Below are positions 57,182 through 64,000 of a stretch of DNA of 64,000 nt, in pieces. Within the stretch, counting starts at the first letter, position 1. The number at the start of each line of letters is the position of its first letter. The stretch lies in assembly GCA_949294395.1 (NCBI GenBank), contig CASFGU010000044.1:46003-110002 (forward strand), given 5' to 3'. The position numbers and the translations under genes are program-made. Source of the DNA: an uncultured bacterium (GTDB lineage Bacteria > Cyanobacteriota > Vampirovibrionia > Gastranaerophilales > Gastranaerophilaceae). Under the pieces are notes generated by a model. The model did not search any database. It was not told the origin of the DNA and saw only the letters and a list, made by a program, of their open reading frames with translations.

Positions 57182-58519
57182 TTACTGCTTCAGGAAGGAT
57201 TCGTAATTCCTTGCCAGCAGATGTGTTCTTACCTGATTTATCAAATCAAGCGCAACACCGACCATGATTATTAACGAAGTGGCTCCGATACCCTGCAGAG
57301 TTTTTATATTTGTAATATAACTTGCAAAAGACGGAACCAGCGCAATAATACCGAGCCCGATTGCACCGATAAATGTTGTCTTGGTAAGAATTTTATCAAG
57401 AGCATCAGCGGTCGGCTTGCCCGGTTTAATACCCGGAATTGACGAGCCGTATTTCTTAAGGTTAGTTGCAATGTCTTTCGGCTGCATGTTCGGCATAATC
57501 GATGCGTAGAAGAAAGTTAATGCAACAATTAATAAGAAATACATAATGTAGTAGACAATTCCGTCAGGACTGAGCCAGTGCGCAAGATTCATTACCGCAT
57601 CTTTCACAGCAACTGATTTAAAGTTTGCCTGTCCGACTATACTTAAAACAGTAGACGGGAAAAGCAAAATAGCTACAGCAAAGATAATAGGCATAACCCC
57701 GCCCGGATTAAGTTTGAACGGAATGTAAGAATTCATACCTCCGTAAACTTTGTTACCGACCTGACGTTTCGGGTTTACGATAATGACTTTTCTGACAGCC
57801 TCCTGCATTATAACAATGAAAATCATTGTTACAAAAAATATTGCAAGCAACGCCAGAAGTCCCATCTGAAGCTGTGTGCTGTGTGATACCATCTGCGCGG
57901 TTCTTGTTGCATAAACAGGAATTCCCGAGAGAATACCTATAAAGATTATTAACGAACCGCCATTTCCGATACCTTTTTCAGTAATAAGTTCTGAAATCCA
58001 CATTACAAGCATTGCACCTGCTGTGAGAACCGTAATTGAACTTATATAGAACATTATGTGGTTAACATTCGGCTGAATGGCTCCTGGAAGGTGGCGCATA
58101 AACAACATAAATATTAACGACTGAAATACAGCCAGCACAACAGTAAACACACGAGTATACTGGGATAATTTTCTTCTGCCTGCTTCCCCTTCTTCTTTCT
58201 GAAGTTTTTCCAGCGACGGAATTACAACCGAAATAAGCTGAACTATGATTGAAGATGTAATGAAAGGCCCGATACCCAGAGCAAAGATTGATACATTGCC
58301 GAGTGCTCCGCCGGAAAATAAATCCAGAAATCCGATTATATTGTTACCCTGAGCGATGTTGCTGAAAACAGAGTTGTTAATGCCGTAAAGCGGCATCTGC
58401 GCACCAAATCTGAACGCTGCAATCATCATGAAAGTAAATAAGATTTTCTGCTTTAAACCGGAAGCGTGCCACATTGACATCAAATCATCGGTAGAAGGCA
58501 TTCTCATTCCCTGTGCCAT
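57182..58519 (-). CDS. secY: protein translocase subunit SecY
   Basis: SecY is the channel of the Sec translocon. The 445-residue protein has ten membrane helices and 'GIGPFITSSIIVQL', 'EKGIGNGGSLIIFIGILSGIP', 'GGVMPIIFA' and 'GIKPGKPTADALDKILTKTT' near the C-terminal loops that contact SecA and the ribosome. The length is normal. Its first base overlaps the last base of rplO. In most bacteria adk, map or infA follows; here a terminator and the repeat element follow instead. Confidence 0.97.
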   Translation of the reverse strand: MAQGMRMPSTDDLMSMWHASGLKQKILFTFMMIAAFRFGAQMPLYGINNSVFSNIAQGNNIIGFLDLFSGGALGNVSIFALGIGPFITSSIIVQLISVVIPSLEKLQKEEGEAGRRKLSQYTRVFTVVLAVFQSLIFMLFMRHLPGAIQPNVNHIMFYISSITVLTAGAMLVMWISELITEKGIGNGGSLIIFIGILSGIPVYATRTAQMVSHSTQLQMGLLALLAIFFVTMIFIVIMQEAVRKVIIVNPKRQVGNKVYGGMNSYIPFKLNPGGVMPIIFAVAILLFPSTVLSIVGQANFKSVAVKDAVMNLAHWLSPDGIVYYIMYFLLIVALTFFYASIMPNMQPKDIATNLKKYGSSIPGIKPGKPTADALDKILTKTTFIGAIGLGIIALVPSFASYITNIKTLQGIGATSLIIMVGVALDLINQVRTHLLARNYESFLKQ

Positions 58520-58971
58520 TATACTAACTCAACCTTTCCGCCTGCAGCTTCAATTTTAGCCTTAGCTGACGGAGTTACGTAGCTTGCTTTAACGGTTACT
58601 GCGGACTTAATATCACCATTACCGATTACTCTCAAGCCGTCTGCTGACGGATGAACTTTTTTAGCTTCTTTCAAAGCTTCAAGAGAAACTTCTTTCATGC
58701 CGAGTCTGTCGAGTTTGGTAACAGTGATTTCAGCGTAGTTGAGTTTGTTGATAATTTCAAAGCCTTTCAATTTAGGCAATCTTCTGTAAGCAGGCATCTG
58801 GCCGCCTTCAAAACCTCTTTTTGCAGAGCTTCCGGAGCGCTGTCCTTCACCGTTGTGACCGCGGCAGGAAGTTTTACCTCTGCCTGATGAACGACCTCTG
58901 CCTACACGTTTTGTTCTGTGTGTAGCGCCTTCAGCAGGTCTTAAGTCTTCTAATGTTATTGTATTTGCCAT
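58519..58971 (-). CDS. rplO: 50S ribosomal protein L15
   Basis: This 150-residue protein has the Gly/Arg-rich N terminus 'KRVGRGRSSGRGKTSCRGHNGEGQRSGS' and 'GFEGGQMPAYRRLPKLKGF', diagnostic of bacterial L15. It lies between rpmD and secY in the standard spc order. An AGAGGAA ribosome site is 7 nt before the ATG. Complete. Confidence 0.97.
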   Translation of the reverse strand: MANTITLEDLRPAEGATHRTKRVGRGRSSGRGKTSCRGHNGEGQRSGSSAKRGFEGGQMPAYRRLPKLKGFEIINKLNYAEITVTKLDRLGMKEVSLEALKEAKKVHPSADGLRVIGNGDIKSAVTVKASYVTPSAKAKIEAAGGKVELV

Positions 58972-58996
58972 TTTATTTCCTCTTTCTTTCGATAAA

Positions 58997-59182
58997 TTAT
59001 TCTGCTACTTCTAAAAGGTGTGATACTTTGTTAACCATACCCATGATAGTAGGTGTGTTGAAGTGTTCAACAACCTGATCTTTTTTAGTAAGACCGAGGC
59101 CTCTGACCACTTTTCTCTGAGCTTCGGATGCTCCGATTAAACCTCTTTTGAGTTTAATTTTTATCTGTTTATTTTCTGCCAT
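58997..59182 (-). CDS. rpmD: 50S ribosomal protein L30
   Basis: This 61-residue protein has 'IKIKLKRGLIGASEAQRKVVRGLGLTKKDQVVEHFNTPTIMGMVNKV', which matches the L30 pattern (S.ig....qr.tv+.LGL.k....v......++GMi.kV). Its position between rpsE and rplO confirms it. Cyanobacteria proper usually lack L30 in this operon, whereas this lineage keeps it. Confidence 0.95.
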   Translation of the reverse strand: MAENKQIKIKLKRGLIGASEAQRKVVRGLGLTKKDQVVEHFNTPTIMGMVNKVSHLLEVAE

Positions 59183-59239
59183 AATTTTTATTCCTTTTTA
59201 TTATTATAATTCAACTTCTAAAAACAATTAGAGCAGTGA

Positions 59240-59893
59240 CTAATTTAAGAGTTCTGCCATAGTAAGTCCGCGTCTTTTAGCAACTTCTGTGAACGGAGTT
59301 AATCTTTTCAGTGCATCCATTGTAGCGTTGGCTGCATTAAGCGGAGATTTTGAACCTAAAGATTTTGACAGGATGTTGCCGATACCTGCAAGTTCAAGAA
59401 CTGAACGAACAGCACCGCCGGCAATAATACCTGTACCTTCTGAAGCAGGTCTTAACATAACAGCACCCGCACCGGATTTTCCTGTAATCGGATGAGGAAT
59501 TGTTGTTTTAAAGATAGGAACTGTGATAAGATTTTTTCTGCCGTCAGCAATAGCTTTCTGTATGGCTATGATAACTTCTGAAGCTTTAGCACAGCCGACG
59601 CCAACCTGCCCTTTCTGGTTTCCTACGATAACGATTGCGCGGAAGCTTAATTTCTTACCGCCTTTAACAACTTTTGTAACACGGCTAATCTGAACAACTC
59701 TTTCTGTCCATTCGCTCTGCGGTTTTTCTTCGGAAGTTTCTATTTTCTTTCTTCCTCTGCCGCGTCTGCCTCTTGCCGGTTTTTCTTCTGCAGGCTGTTC
59801 CTGTACAGGAGCGGATGCTTCTGATTCAACAGTTTCAGTTTCAACTGCTGCAGTTTCTTCAACAGTAATTTCTTCTTTGTTTTCTAAATCCAT
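59240..59893 (-). CDS. rpsE: 30S ribosomal protein S5 with a charged N-terminal extension
   Basis: The 217-residue protein has the normal S5 core from about residue 61 ('[39 protein letters not shown]') through '[19 protein letters not shown]'. It is preceded by a 60-residue extension: an acidic Glu/Val/Ala part and then a basic '[10 protein letters not shown]' patch. E. coli S5 is 167 residues. The extension is predicted disordered and may reach out at the mRNA entry side. S5 is normally preceded by rplR, but here 220 bp of AT-rich sequence and the repeat element come first, so it begins this block. Confidence 0.95.
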   Translation of the reverse strand: MDLENKEEITVEETAAVETETVESEASAPVQEQPAEEKPARGRRGRGRKKIETSEEKPQSEWTERVVQISRVTKVVKGGKKLSFRAIVIVGNQKGQVGVGCAKASEVIIAIQKAIADGRKNLITVPIFKTTIPHPITGKSGAGAVMLRPASEGTGIIAGGAVRSVLELAGIGNILSKSLGSKSPLNAANATMDALKRLTPFTEVAKRRGLTMAELLN

Positions 59894-60113
59894 TGATTTT
59901 ACCTTTCATAATTAATATGTAATCATTTTCTATATGAATTGAATACGCCAAAAATCAAGCTGTTTAAAGCCTATTGGAATTCGTATTCGGGTTAAACTTT
60001 TCTGACAGACTTAAATTAACATAAAAAAATTTAGAAATCAAGCCCGGCGCTTAGGGATTTATATAGCAGCTTTCACTAAAGATGTGTAATGCCGTCATAG
60101 TGAACCAAAAGTT
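59894..60113 (-). promoter_or_regulatory. rpsE upstream region with probable promoters
   Basis: On the minus strand two possible promoters are visible: TTGATT, 16 nt, TG-containing TTAATT (about 60015-60045), and TTGATT, 18 nt, TATAGA (about 59925-59965). Between them GTTTAA.CC and GG.TTTAAA (about 59963-59998) can pair as a leader hairpin, possibly for autogenous control. No ribosomal protein gene precedes rpsE. Confidence 0.4.
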
Positions 60114-60293
60114 AAGACGATACAAATATATAAAAATTTGTCTTTAACGAAAAGAGCAGTCGTTGTTCAGCGAAACAATGACAAAAGCAAGTGCTGTCTG
60201 AGCGCAGCGAGTTCACTTGCTCCCGGTTGAGCTGATTACATACGACTAGCGAATGGAGTTCCAGACCAAATTTTTATATATTTGTATCGTCTT
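60114..60293 (-). repeat. 180-bp inverted-repeat-ended element, copy 2 (inverted relative to copy 1)
   Basis: The ends, AAGACGATACAAATATATAA onward (60114-60142) and their complement at 60264-60293, match each other almost perfectly over 29 bp. In copy 1 the corresponding arms differ in sequence but again match each other. The interior is nearly identical to copy 1, including the GTCATTGTT/AACAACGAC hairpin with TCGCTG loop. The element begins within 15 bp of the pilin C stop on the minus strand. Confidence 0.8.
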
Positions 60294-60304
60294 TAAAAAA
60301 GCAG

Positions 60305-61033
60305 CTATTTTACCTTAAACGGGTAATCCTCAGGAATTTGCCAGCCGTTAAGCTGAATTAGTGCAGTGCAAAAAACTTTATATCTTGAAGATTTTGTGCA
60401 AGCGTACTCATGACTTCCTGTAAGCCCATCATGTGTGAGCTCATCCAACGCATATTTATATGGTTCAAATCCTTTTTTTAAATGAAATTTGTTATTTGCA
60501 TTTGTATCTGCAGGGGCAAAACGAAATGCGAAAAATGTGATACCGCAGTCTTTTCTTTCTGTTCCTTCTTCGCTTGATGAGCCAAATGTCTCCTTATTAA
60601 AATTTTTACCGTTCGGGTAAAAATAAAAATCAAGTGCGTTATAACTTTTACCGTTAGTATTAATTTTCCCTACTAATACCGAACCGTCGCCAAAATATAA
60701 TGCTGTATTAAATCCAAGGTCATTGGTGAAAGTTTCAACTTTTGTTGTTTTTACATAGGGGGCAAAGTATTTTTCAATTCCTTTCTCGCAATCTTCATTA
60801 GCATTATTTTCTTCATCTGTAGTGCAGGTAAAGTCCCAGTATTCCTTCGGCCCGTTATCTTTTTCGGACATCATGATTGCCTGATTCATAACGGAGTAAA
60901 CCTTCTTTAAGCGCGCCTCAACCTCTTTATTTTTATTATTCTGAATTAGTGTTGGCAGGGTCATCGACGCAACAACTCCAATTATTCCGAGTGTTATTAA
61001 AACTTCCGCAAGTGTAAAAGCATTCCTTTTCAT
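60305..61033 (-). CDS. FTLAE type IV pilin-like protein (copy C)
   Basis: This 242-residue protein has the prepilin signal 'NAFTLAEVLITLGIIGVVASMTLPTLI', the conserved helix 'VEARLKKVYSVMNQAIMMSEKDNGPKEYW', 'FNTALYFGDGSVLVGKI' and the ending 'CTALIQLNGWQIPEDYPFKVK'. It is most similar to copy B across the whole length. It is divergent from an XRE gene 100 bp away and directly followed by the repeat element. The role, as for A and B, is probably an exported minor pilin or pseudopilin. Confidence 0.9.
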   Translation of the reverse strand: MKRNAFTLAEVLITLGIIGVVASMTLPTLIQNNKNKEVEARLKKVYSVMNQAIMMSEKDNGPKEYWDFTCTTDEENNANEDCEKGIEKYFAPYVKTTKVETFTNDLGFNTALYFGDGSVLVGKINTNGKSYNALDFYFYPNGKNFNKETFGSSSEEGTERKDCGITFFAFRFAPADTNANNKFHLKKGFEPYKYALDELTHDGLTGSHEYACTKSSRYKVFCTALIQLNGWQIPEDYPFKVK

Positions 61034-61049
61034 AAATTCTACCCCGTGT

Positions 61050-61133
61050 AAATTAAGATTACATGTATGATTTTATCATAAAATCTCCAAAATAGCAATA
61101 TTTTTATTCGTATTATTTGATATATCTTAATTT
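61050..61133. promoter_or_regulatory. cassette C intergenic operators
   Basis: AAATTAAGAT (61050-61059) and its complement ATCTTAATTT (61124-61133, abutting the XRE ATG) bracket the region. A TATGAT-TTT-ATCATA palindrome (61066-61080) lies inside the pilin promoter area. TATTAT (61111-61116) is a possible -10 for the XRE gene. No Shine-Dalgarno precedes the XRE start. Confidence 0.5.
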
Positions 61134-61358
61134 ATGGCTAAGAAGTTTGATAAAGTTTTCCACAAGAAATTCGGGCAGCGTATTCGTTTTTTACGCAAGG
61201 AAAGGGGATTAACTCAGGAAGAACTTAGCTTTGAGATTGACGCTGATAATTCATATATTGCAAACATTGAAAATGCTCACAGAGATATACCGCTTTCACG
61301 CGTAAACAAAATCGCAAAAGCTCTCGGAATATCACTCAAGGATTTATTTGACTACTAA
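61134..61358 (+). CDS. XRE-family HTH regulator (cassette C)
   Basis: This 74-residue single-domain HTH, 'FGQRIRFLRKERGLTQEELSFEIDADNSYIANIENAHRDIPLSRVNKIAKALGISLKDLFDY', is given only as a landmark; the recognition helix is near residues 35-46. It is a different XRE subtype from cassettes A and B (with the 'ADNSYIANIE' recognition region), so the three regulators probably bind different operators. It is transcribed away from pilin C. The stop is adjacent to the end of the convergent phosphomannomutase gene. Confidence 0.9.
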   Translation: MAKKFDKVFHKKFGQRIRFLRKERGLTQEELSFEIDADNSYIANIENAHRDIPLSRVNKIAKALGISLKDLFDY

Positions 61359-62834
61359 CTACTTAATTTTAATTTCTTCTAAAACTCTCTCCAGAAGGCT
61401 AATCATACAATCCTGAAATCTTTTGCATTCATCCTCTGTTTTGGCTTCAAACCTAAGTGTAAATACAGGTTCTGTGTTGCTCTGTCTGATTAGGGCAAAG
61501 CCTCCGTCAAAGACAATTCTCATACCATCAATGGTTATTATATCTTTTATCGGAGAGCCGAATATGTCTTTGTTATTATTTACTGTTTCCTTGACCTGTT
61601 CAAGAACTGATTTTTTAAGGTCATTCGGGCAAGGAAATCTTACTTCCGGAGAGGAGAAAACTTTTTTATACGGCTCAAGCATATCCTGAATGGTGAAATT
61701 CGGATTTTGCGCTTTGTGCTTGGCGATAATTTCTATAATCCTGCAGCCTGCATAAATTGCGTCATCATAGCCGTAGTATCTGTCCTTAAAGAATGTATGC
61801 CCGCTCATTTCTCCGGCAAGAACAGCTCCGGTTTCTTTCATTTTTTCTTTGATGTAACCATGCCCTGTTTTGCACATTATGGCTTTTCCGCCGCAGCTGT
61901 CAATGGTGTCATAGAGAACCTGAGAGCACTTAACTTCGCTGACAATTTTCGGGCAAACACCCTCCGGCTTGCACTTTTCAATAAGGTCAAGCGCATAAAT
62001 CAAAAGGAGTTTATCGCCTGTGAGAAAAATTCCCTTGTTGTCCACAACGCCTATTCTGTCGCTGTCGCCGTCGTAGGCAATCCCAATATCCGCTTTTTCT
62101 TTAACAACTGTAAGCTTTAAAACATCAAGAGTTTTTTCAACACTCGGATTCGGATGGTGGTTCGGGAAAGTTCCGTCCGGTTCCGAGTATAATTCTACAA
62201 CTTCGCAGCCGAGTTTCCGGTATAATTCAGGGCCGACAATACCGCCTGTTGCATTAGCGCTGTCAACGACAACTTTTACCCCTTTTCCGATATGTCCGAA
62301 GCGGTTTTCCATGTCTTTTATGTAATCCGGAATGATATTGTAATTTTTAACAATGCCTTTTGTCAACTGAGGTTCCGGTCTTTCAAACTCTTTAAAAGTA
62401 AGTTCTTTGACTTCTTTAATCTGGCTTTCGTTGAGGGTCTGGCGGTTGTAGGTCATTTTCATACCGTTGTATTCTTTAGGGTTATGGCTTGCAGTAATAA
62501 TACAGGCTGCAGTAATCTTTTTCCCTCCGGTAATATCAGAAGGAACTCCTGCGGCTTCCGAGTAATATCCGATAGGTGTCGGGGCAAGTCCAAGGTTAAC
62601 AACATTTGCGCCTGTGGAGGTAAGCCCGTCAATTAAAGCATTAGAAAGCGACGGTGAGTGAGTTCTTGCATCCATACAAACACTAATCCACATATCAGAC
62701 GGCTTTAAGCCGGATTGAATTTTTAAATATTCAACAAGTCCTCTGCCTGTATATTTATATAATTCTTCAGTAATATCTTCTCCGTAGATGCCTCTGATGT
62801 CGTTTTTACCAAAAGCGTGTTCATATTTTTTCAT
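61359..62834 (-). CDS. phosphomannomutase/phosphoglucomutase
   Basis: This is a 491-residue alpha-D-phosphohexomutase. It has the phosphoserine loop 'TASHNPKEYNGMK' near 119, the metal-binding 'DGDSDRIG' near 257, the sugar-binding 'GEMSGHTFFKD' and the phosphate-binding 'RQSNTEPVFTLRFEA' at the C terminus. It moves phosphate between positions 1 and 6 of mannose or glucose for glycan synthesis. The exact sugar cannot be told from motifs. The frame opens at a GTG (62849), but GAGG lies 10 nt before the ATG at 62834. Confidence 0.92.
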   Translation of the reverse strand: MKKYEHAFGKNDIRGIYGEDITEELYKYTGRGLVEYLKIQSGLKPSDMWISVCMDARTHSPSLSNALIDGLTSTGANVVNLGLAPTPIGYYSEAAGVPSDITGGKKITAACIITASHNPKEYNGMKMTYNRQTLNESQIKEVKELTFKEFERPEPQLTKGIVKNYNIIPDYIKDMENRFGHIGKGVKVVVDSANATGGIVGPELYRKLGCEVVELYSEPDGTFPNHHPNPSVEKTLDVLKLTVVKEKADIGIAYDGDSDRIGVVDNKGIFLTGDKLLLIYALDLIEKCKPEGVCPKIVSEVKCSQVLYDTIDSCGGKAIMCKTGHGYIKEKMKETGAVLAGEMSGHTFFKDRYYGYDDAIYAGCRIIEIIAKHKAQNPNFTIQDMLEPYKKVFSSPEVRFPCPNDLKKSVLEQVKETVNNNKDIFGSPIKDIITIDGMRIVFDGGFALIRQSNTEPVFTLRFEAKTEDECKRFQDCMISLLERVLEEIKIK

Positions 62835-62861
62835 AAATTTAATCCTCACCTCTTTTTATTT

Positions 62862-62877
62862 TATAATTATCATAACA
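62862..62877 (+). promoter_or_regulatory. -10 box of the permease gene, near-leaderless
   Basis: TATAAT (62862-62867) is 9 nt before the ATG at 62877, with no ribosome site between. The frame is open back to 62817, but that would place the promoter inside the coding region. Confidence 0.5.
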
Positions 62878-63770
62878 TGAACAGGATAAAAAGATTAGTA
62901 CAGTGGATTTCTAATAATCAGAAGGCTGCGGGGCTTGTGTTTATTCTGCCTGCGGTGCTCGGAATTTTTATATTTATTGTGATTCCTGTTATATGTTCAT
63001 TCGGTTTAAGTTTTGTTAAATGGGACTTCCTTAACCCGATAGAGTTTGCGGGGCTGGAAAACTACAGGGAAATTTTTACGGAGCCGCTATTCTTTAAAAT
63101 TCTGTTGAATACAGTAGTTTTTGCAGGAGCAACTTCAATATTCGGTGTAATTATTCCGCTTGTGCTCGCCGCAATTCTTAATACAAAAATCAGAGGAAGC
63201 GAGTTTTATAAAACCGCATATTTTCTGCCGTTTATTACTCCAATGATTGTAATCGGGATTGTTTGGGAGTGGATTTTTGATCCGAATATAGGATTAATGA
63301 ATAAAGTTCTGCATCTGCATATAAACTGGCTTTATGACACGCACTGGGCACTTCCGGCGCTTATTATAGTATCTGTGTGGAAACTTATAGGTTACAATAT
63401 GATAATCTTTTTATCTTCACTGAGTGCTATTTCAGAAAGTATGTTTGAGGCTGCAAAAATTGACGGGGCAAATCCGGTTCAAACTTTCCGGTATGTGACA
63501 ATTCCCTTGTTGTCGCCTTCTATATTTTTTGTGGTTATAATTACTGCGATAAATTCCTTCCAGATATTTGATTTAATCTATCTTATGACGCAGGGCGGGC
63601 CTCTTGACAGCACCAATGTTCTTGTCTACGCGATTTACAAAAATGCTTTTGAGTATTTTAATGTAGGAAAAGCCAGTGCAATTGCCTATGTATTGTTTGT
63701 GATAATTCTCGTTTTAACGCTTGCACAGTGGAGCTTAAGAAAAAAACTTGTTTATAACGAAATTGATTAA
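62877..63770 (+). CDS. ABC sugar-type permease (MalF/UgpA family)
   Basis: This 297-residue binding-protein-dependent permease has six membrane helices. 'FILPAVLGIFIFIVIPVICSFGLSF' opens the first span, and the EAA loop 'EAAKIDGANPVQTFRYVTIPLL' (about 203-224), which docks the ATPase, is intact. 'WFNDPN'-like 'WIFDPNIGLMN' is as in UgpA types. These permeases work with a second permease, a binding protein and an ATPase, none of which is next to it here: upstream is the phosphomannomutase on the other strand and downstream an unrelated gene. The substrate is unknown, probably a sugar or glycerol phosphate. Confidence 0.88.
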   Translation: MNRIKRLVQWISNNQKAAGLVFILPAVLGIFIFIVIPVICSFGLSFVKWDFLNPIEFAGLENYREIFTEPLFFKILLNTVVFAGATSIFGVIIPLVLAAILNTKIRGSEFYKTAYFLPFITPMIVIGIVWEWIFDPNIGLMNKVLHLHINWLYDTHWALPALIIVSVWKLIGYNMIIFLSSLSAISESMFEAAKIDGANPVQTFRYVTIPLLSPSIFFVVIITAINSFQIFDLIYLMTQGGPLDSTNVLVYAIYKNAFEYFNVGKASAIAYVLFVIILVLTLAQWSLRKKLVYNEID

Positions 63771-63796
63771 ACACTATTACAAAAGTTTACAATATT

Positions 63797-63824
63797 TAAA
63801 GTTTTGCCAGTTTTTTGCCGACAA
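63797..63824 (+). promoter_or_regulatory. sigma-28-like promoter (copy 3)
   Basis: TAAAGTTT (63797-63804), a 12-nt gap and GCCGACAA (63817-63824): the upstream box is a perfect FliA-type match. ACACTATT (63771-63778) and AATAGTGT (63824-63831) form inverted repeats around it. Confidence 0.6.
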
Positions 63825-63859
63825 ATAGTGTTGTATACAAGAAAAGGAAAATTAGACCC

Positions 63860-64000
63860 ATGGGCATGGCAGCAGGACAGGCGAGATTGTTATCGATAAC
63901 AGCGCGGATAAACCACAACGAGTTACGTGCGCAGCAGATAACTAATGCGAAATTACGCCTCTCCGACAGCACACAGGAAGCCAGCGACGAGTATATAAAA
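63860..64000 (+). CDS. paralog of the 702-residue protein, N-terminal part (cut by window end)
   Basis: The start 'MGMAAGQARLLSITARINHNE' followed by 'NAKLRLSDSTQEASDEYIK' matches the first 47 residues of the 51615-53723 protein at about half the positions (MG-AA-QARLLSIT-R...NEL...NAK-RL). The frame is open to the window end. An AAAAGGA ribosome site lies 15 nt upstream, and a sigma-28-like promoter lies 36 nt upstream. It belongs to the same probable export-substrate family. Confidence 0.8.
   Translation, partial: MGMAAGQARLLSITARINHNELRAQQITNAKLRLSDSTQEASDEYIK

Noticed and set aside
56976..57206. 76-codon plus-strand frame across the repeat element
   Set aside because: It runs through the hairpins of the element and the secY terminator, lacks a ribosome site, and is not open in copy 2 in the same way.
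56925..60293. Retron or integron attC identity for the 180-bp element
   Set aside because: No reverse transcriptase or integrase is encoded nearby and the conserved core boxes of attC are not visible; only a MITE or structured-RNA description is supported.
62817..62876. Twenty extra N-terminal residues for the permease
   Set aside because: They would include the promoter and the reverse complement of the ribosome site of the phosphomannomutase gene; the family N terminus fits the ATG at 62877.

Overview
This AT-rich 64 kb chromosomal window most likely comes from a non-photosynthetic cyanobacterial relative of the Gastranaerophilales / Vampirovibrionia ('Melainabacteria') type. The assignment is inference. 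It rests on a Gram-negative-looking gene set combined with an SLH-domain protein and CsaB, a Tic20-like membrane protein, a bacterial Ski2-like helicase, a CHASE2 adenylate cyclase, many short 'FTLAE' pilin-like proteins, and several protein families I know only from that group. No phage or complete insertion sequence is visible.

Layout. 1-2.6 kb: tail of a tad-type ATPase pair (CpaE-like, degenerate CpaF-like), overlapped from the opposite strand by an unknown gene. 2.7-6.5 kb: uvrB, a membrane protein and a histidine kinase. 6.5-12.3 kb: a tight minus-strand operon (ClpX-type zinc finger, unknown protein, ruvX, DUF1292, triple Clp_N protein, tilS, hpt, kinase), divergent from a TPR lipoprotein and lgt. 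13.9-16 kb: pilin-like gene A with its XRE regulator, then an MFS transporter. 16-24 kb: pyk, SLH protein, secreted Cys-rich protein, uridine kinase-like protein and glycine-zipper proteins. 24-33.6 kb: isocitrate dehydrogenase, a TMEM43-like protein, serS, a Ski2-like helicase and a phosphodiester glycosidase. 33.6-37 kb: a frameshifted acetyltransferase, Tic20-like and TPR proteins, 95-bp tandem repeats, rsfS and rpiB. 37-44.4 kb: two Gly/Cys-rich paralogs, recG and the cyclase. 44.4-48.2 kb: eda, a KDG-kinase-like gene, csaB, an EF-hand protein and tRNA-Leu(UAA). 48.3-55.5 kb: patatin, GT-C-like protein, a 702-aa coiled-coil protein, a short PLP decarboxylase and a PilZ protein. 55.7-61.4 kb: a secY-rplO-rpmD-rpsE block bracketed by two inverted XRE/pilin cassettes. 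61.4-64 kb: phosphomannomutase, an ABC permease and a truncated paralog of the 702-aa protein.

Most notable are the regulatory and repeat structures. (1) Three XRE regulator / FTLAE-pilin divergent cassettes occur; two carry, just 3' of the pilin gene, a copy of a roughly 180-bp element whose terminal inverted repeats differ between copies but match within a copy. These two copies flank the ribosomal-protein block in inverted orientation. (2) A recurrent upstream motif (GCAATT, 19 nt, TATATA) precedes five genes for unusual Gly-zipper, Gly/Cys-rich or EF-hand proteins and one putative sRNA. (3) Three sigma-28-like promoters share identical spacing (TAAAG, 12-nt gap, GCCG). (4) A third motif (GC, 20 nt, TTTAA) precedes three proteins with short F-G N-terminal tags. 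(5) At least seven genes have a -10 box 4-11 nt from the start codon and no Shine-Dalgarno, as expected for leaderless mRNAs. All of this is read by eye from sequence and has not been tested.
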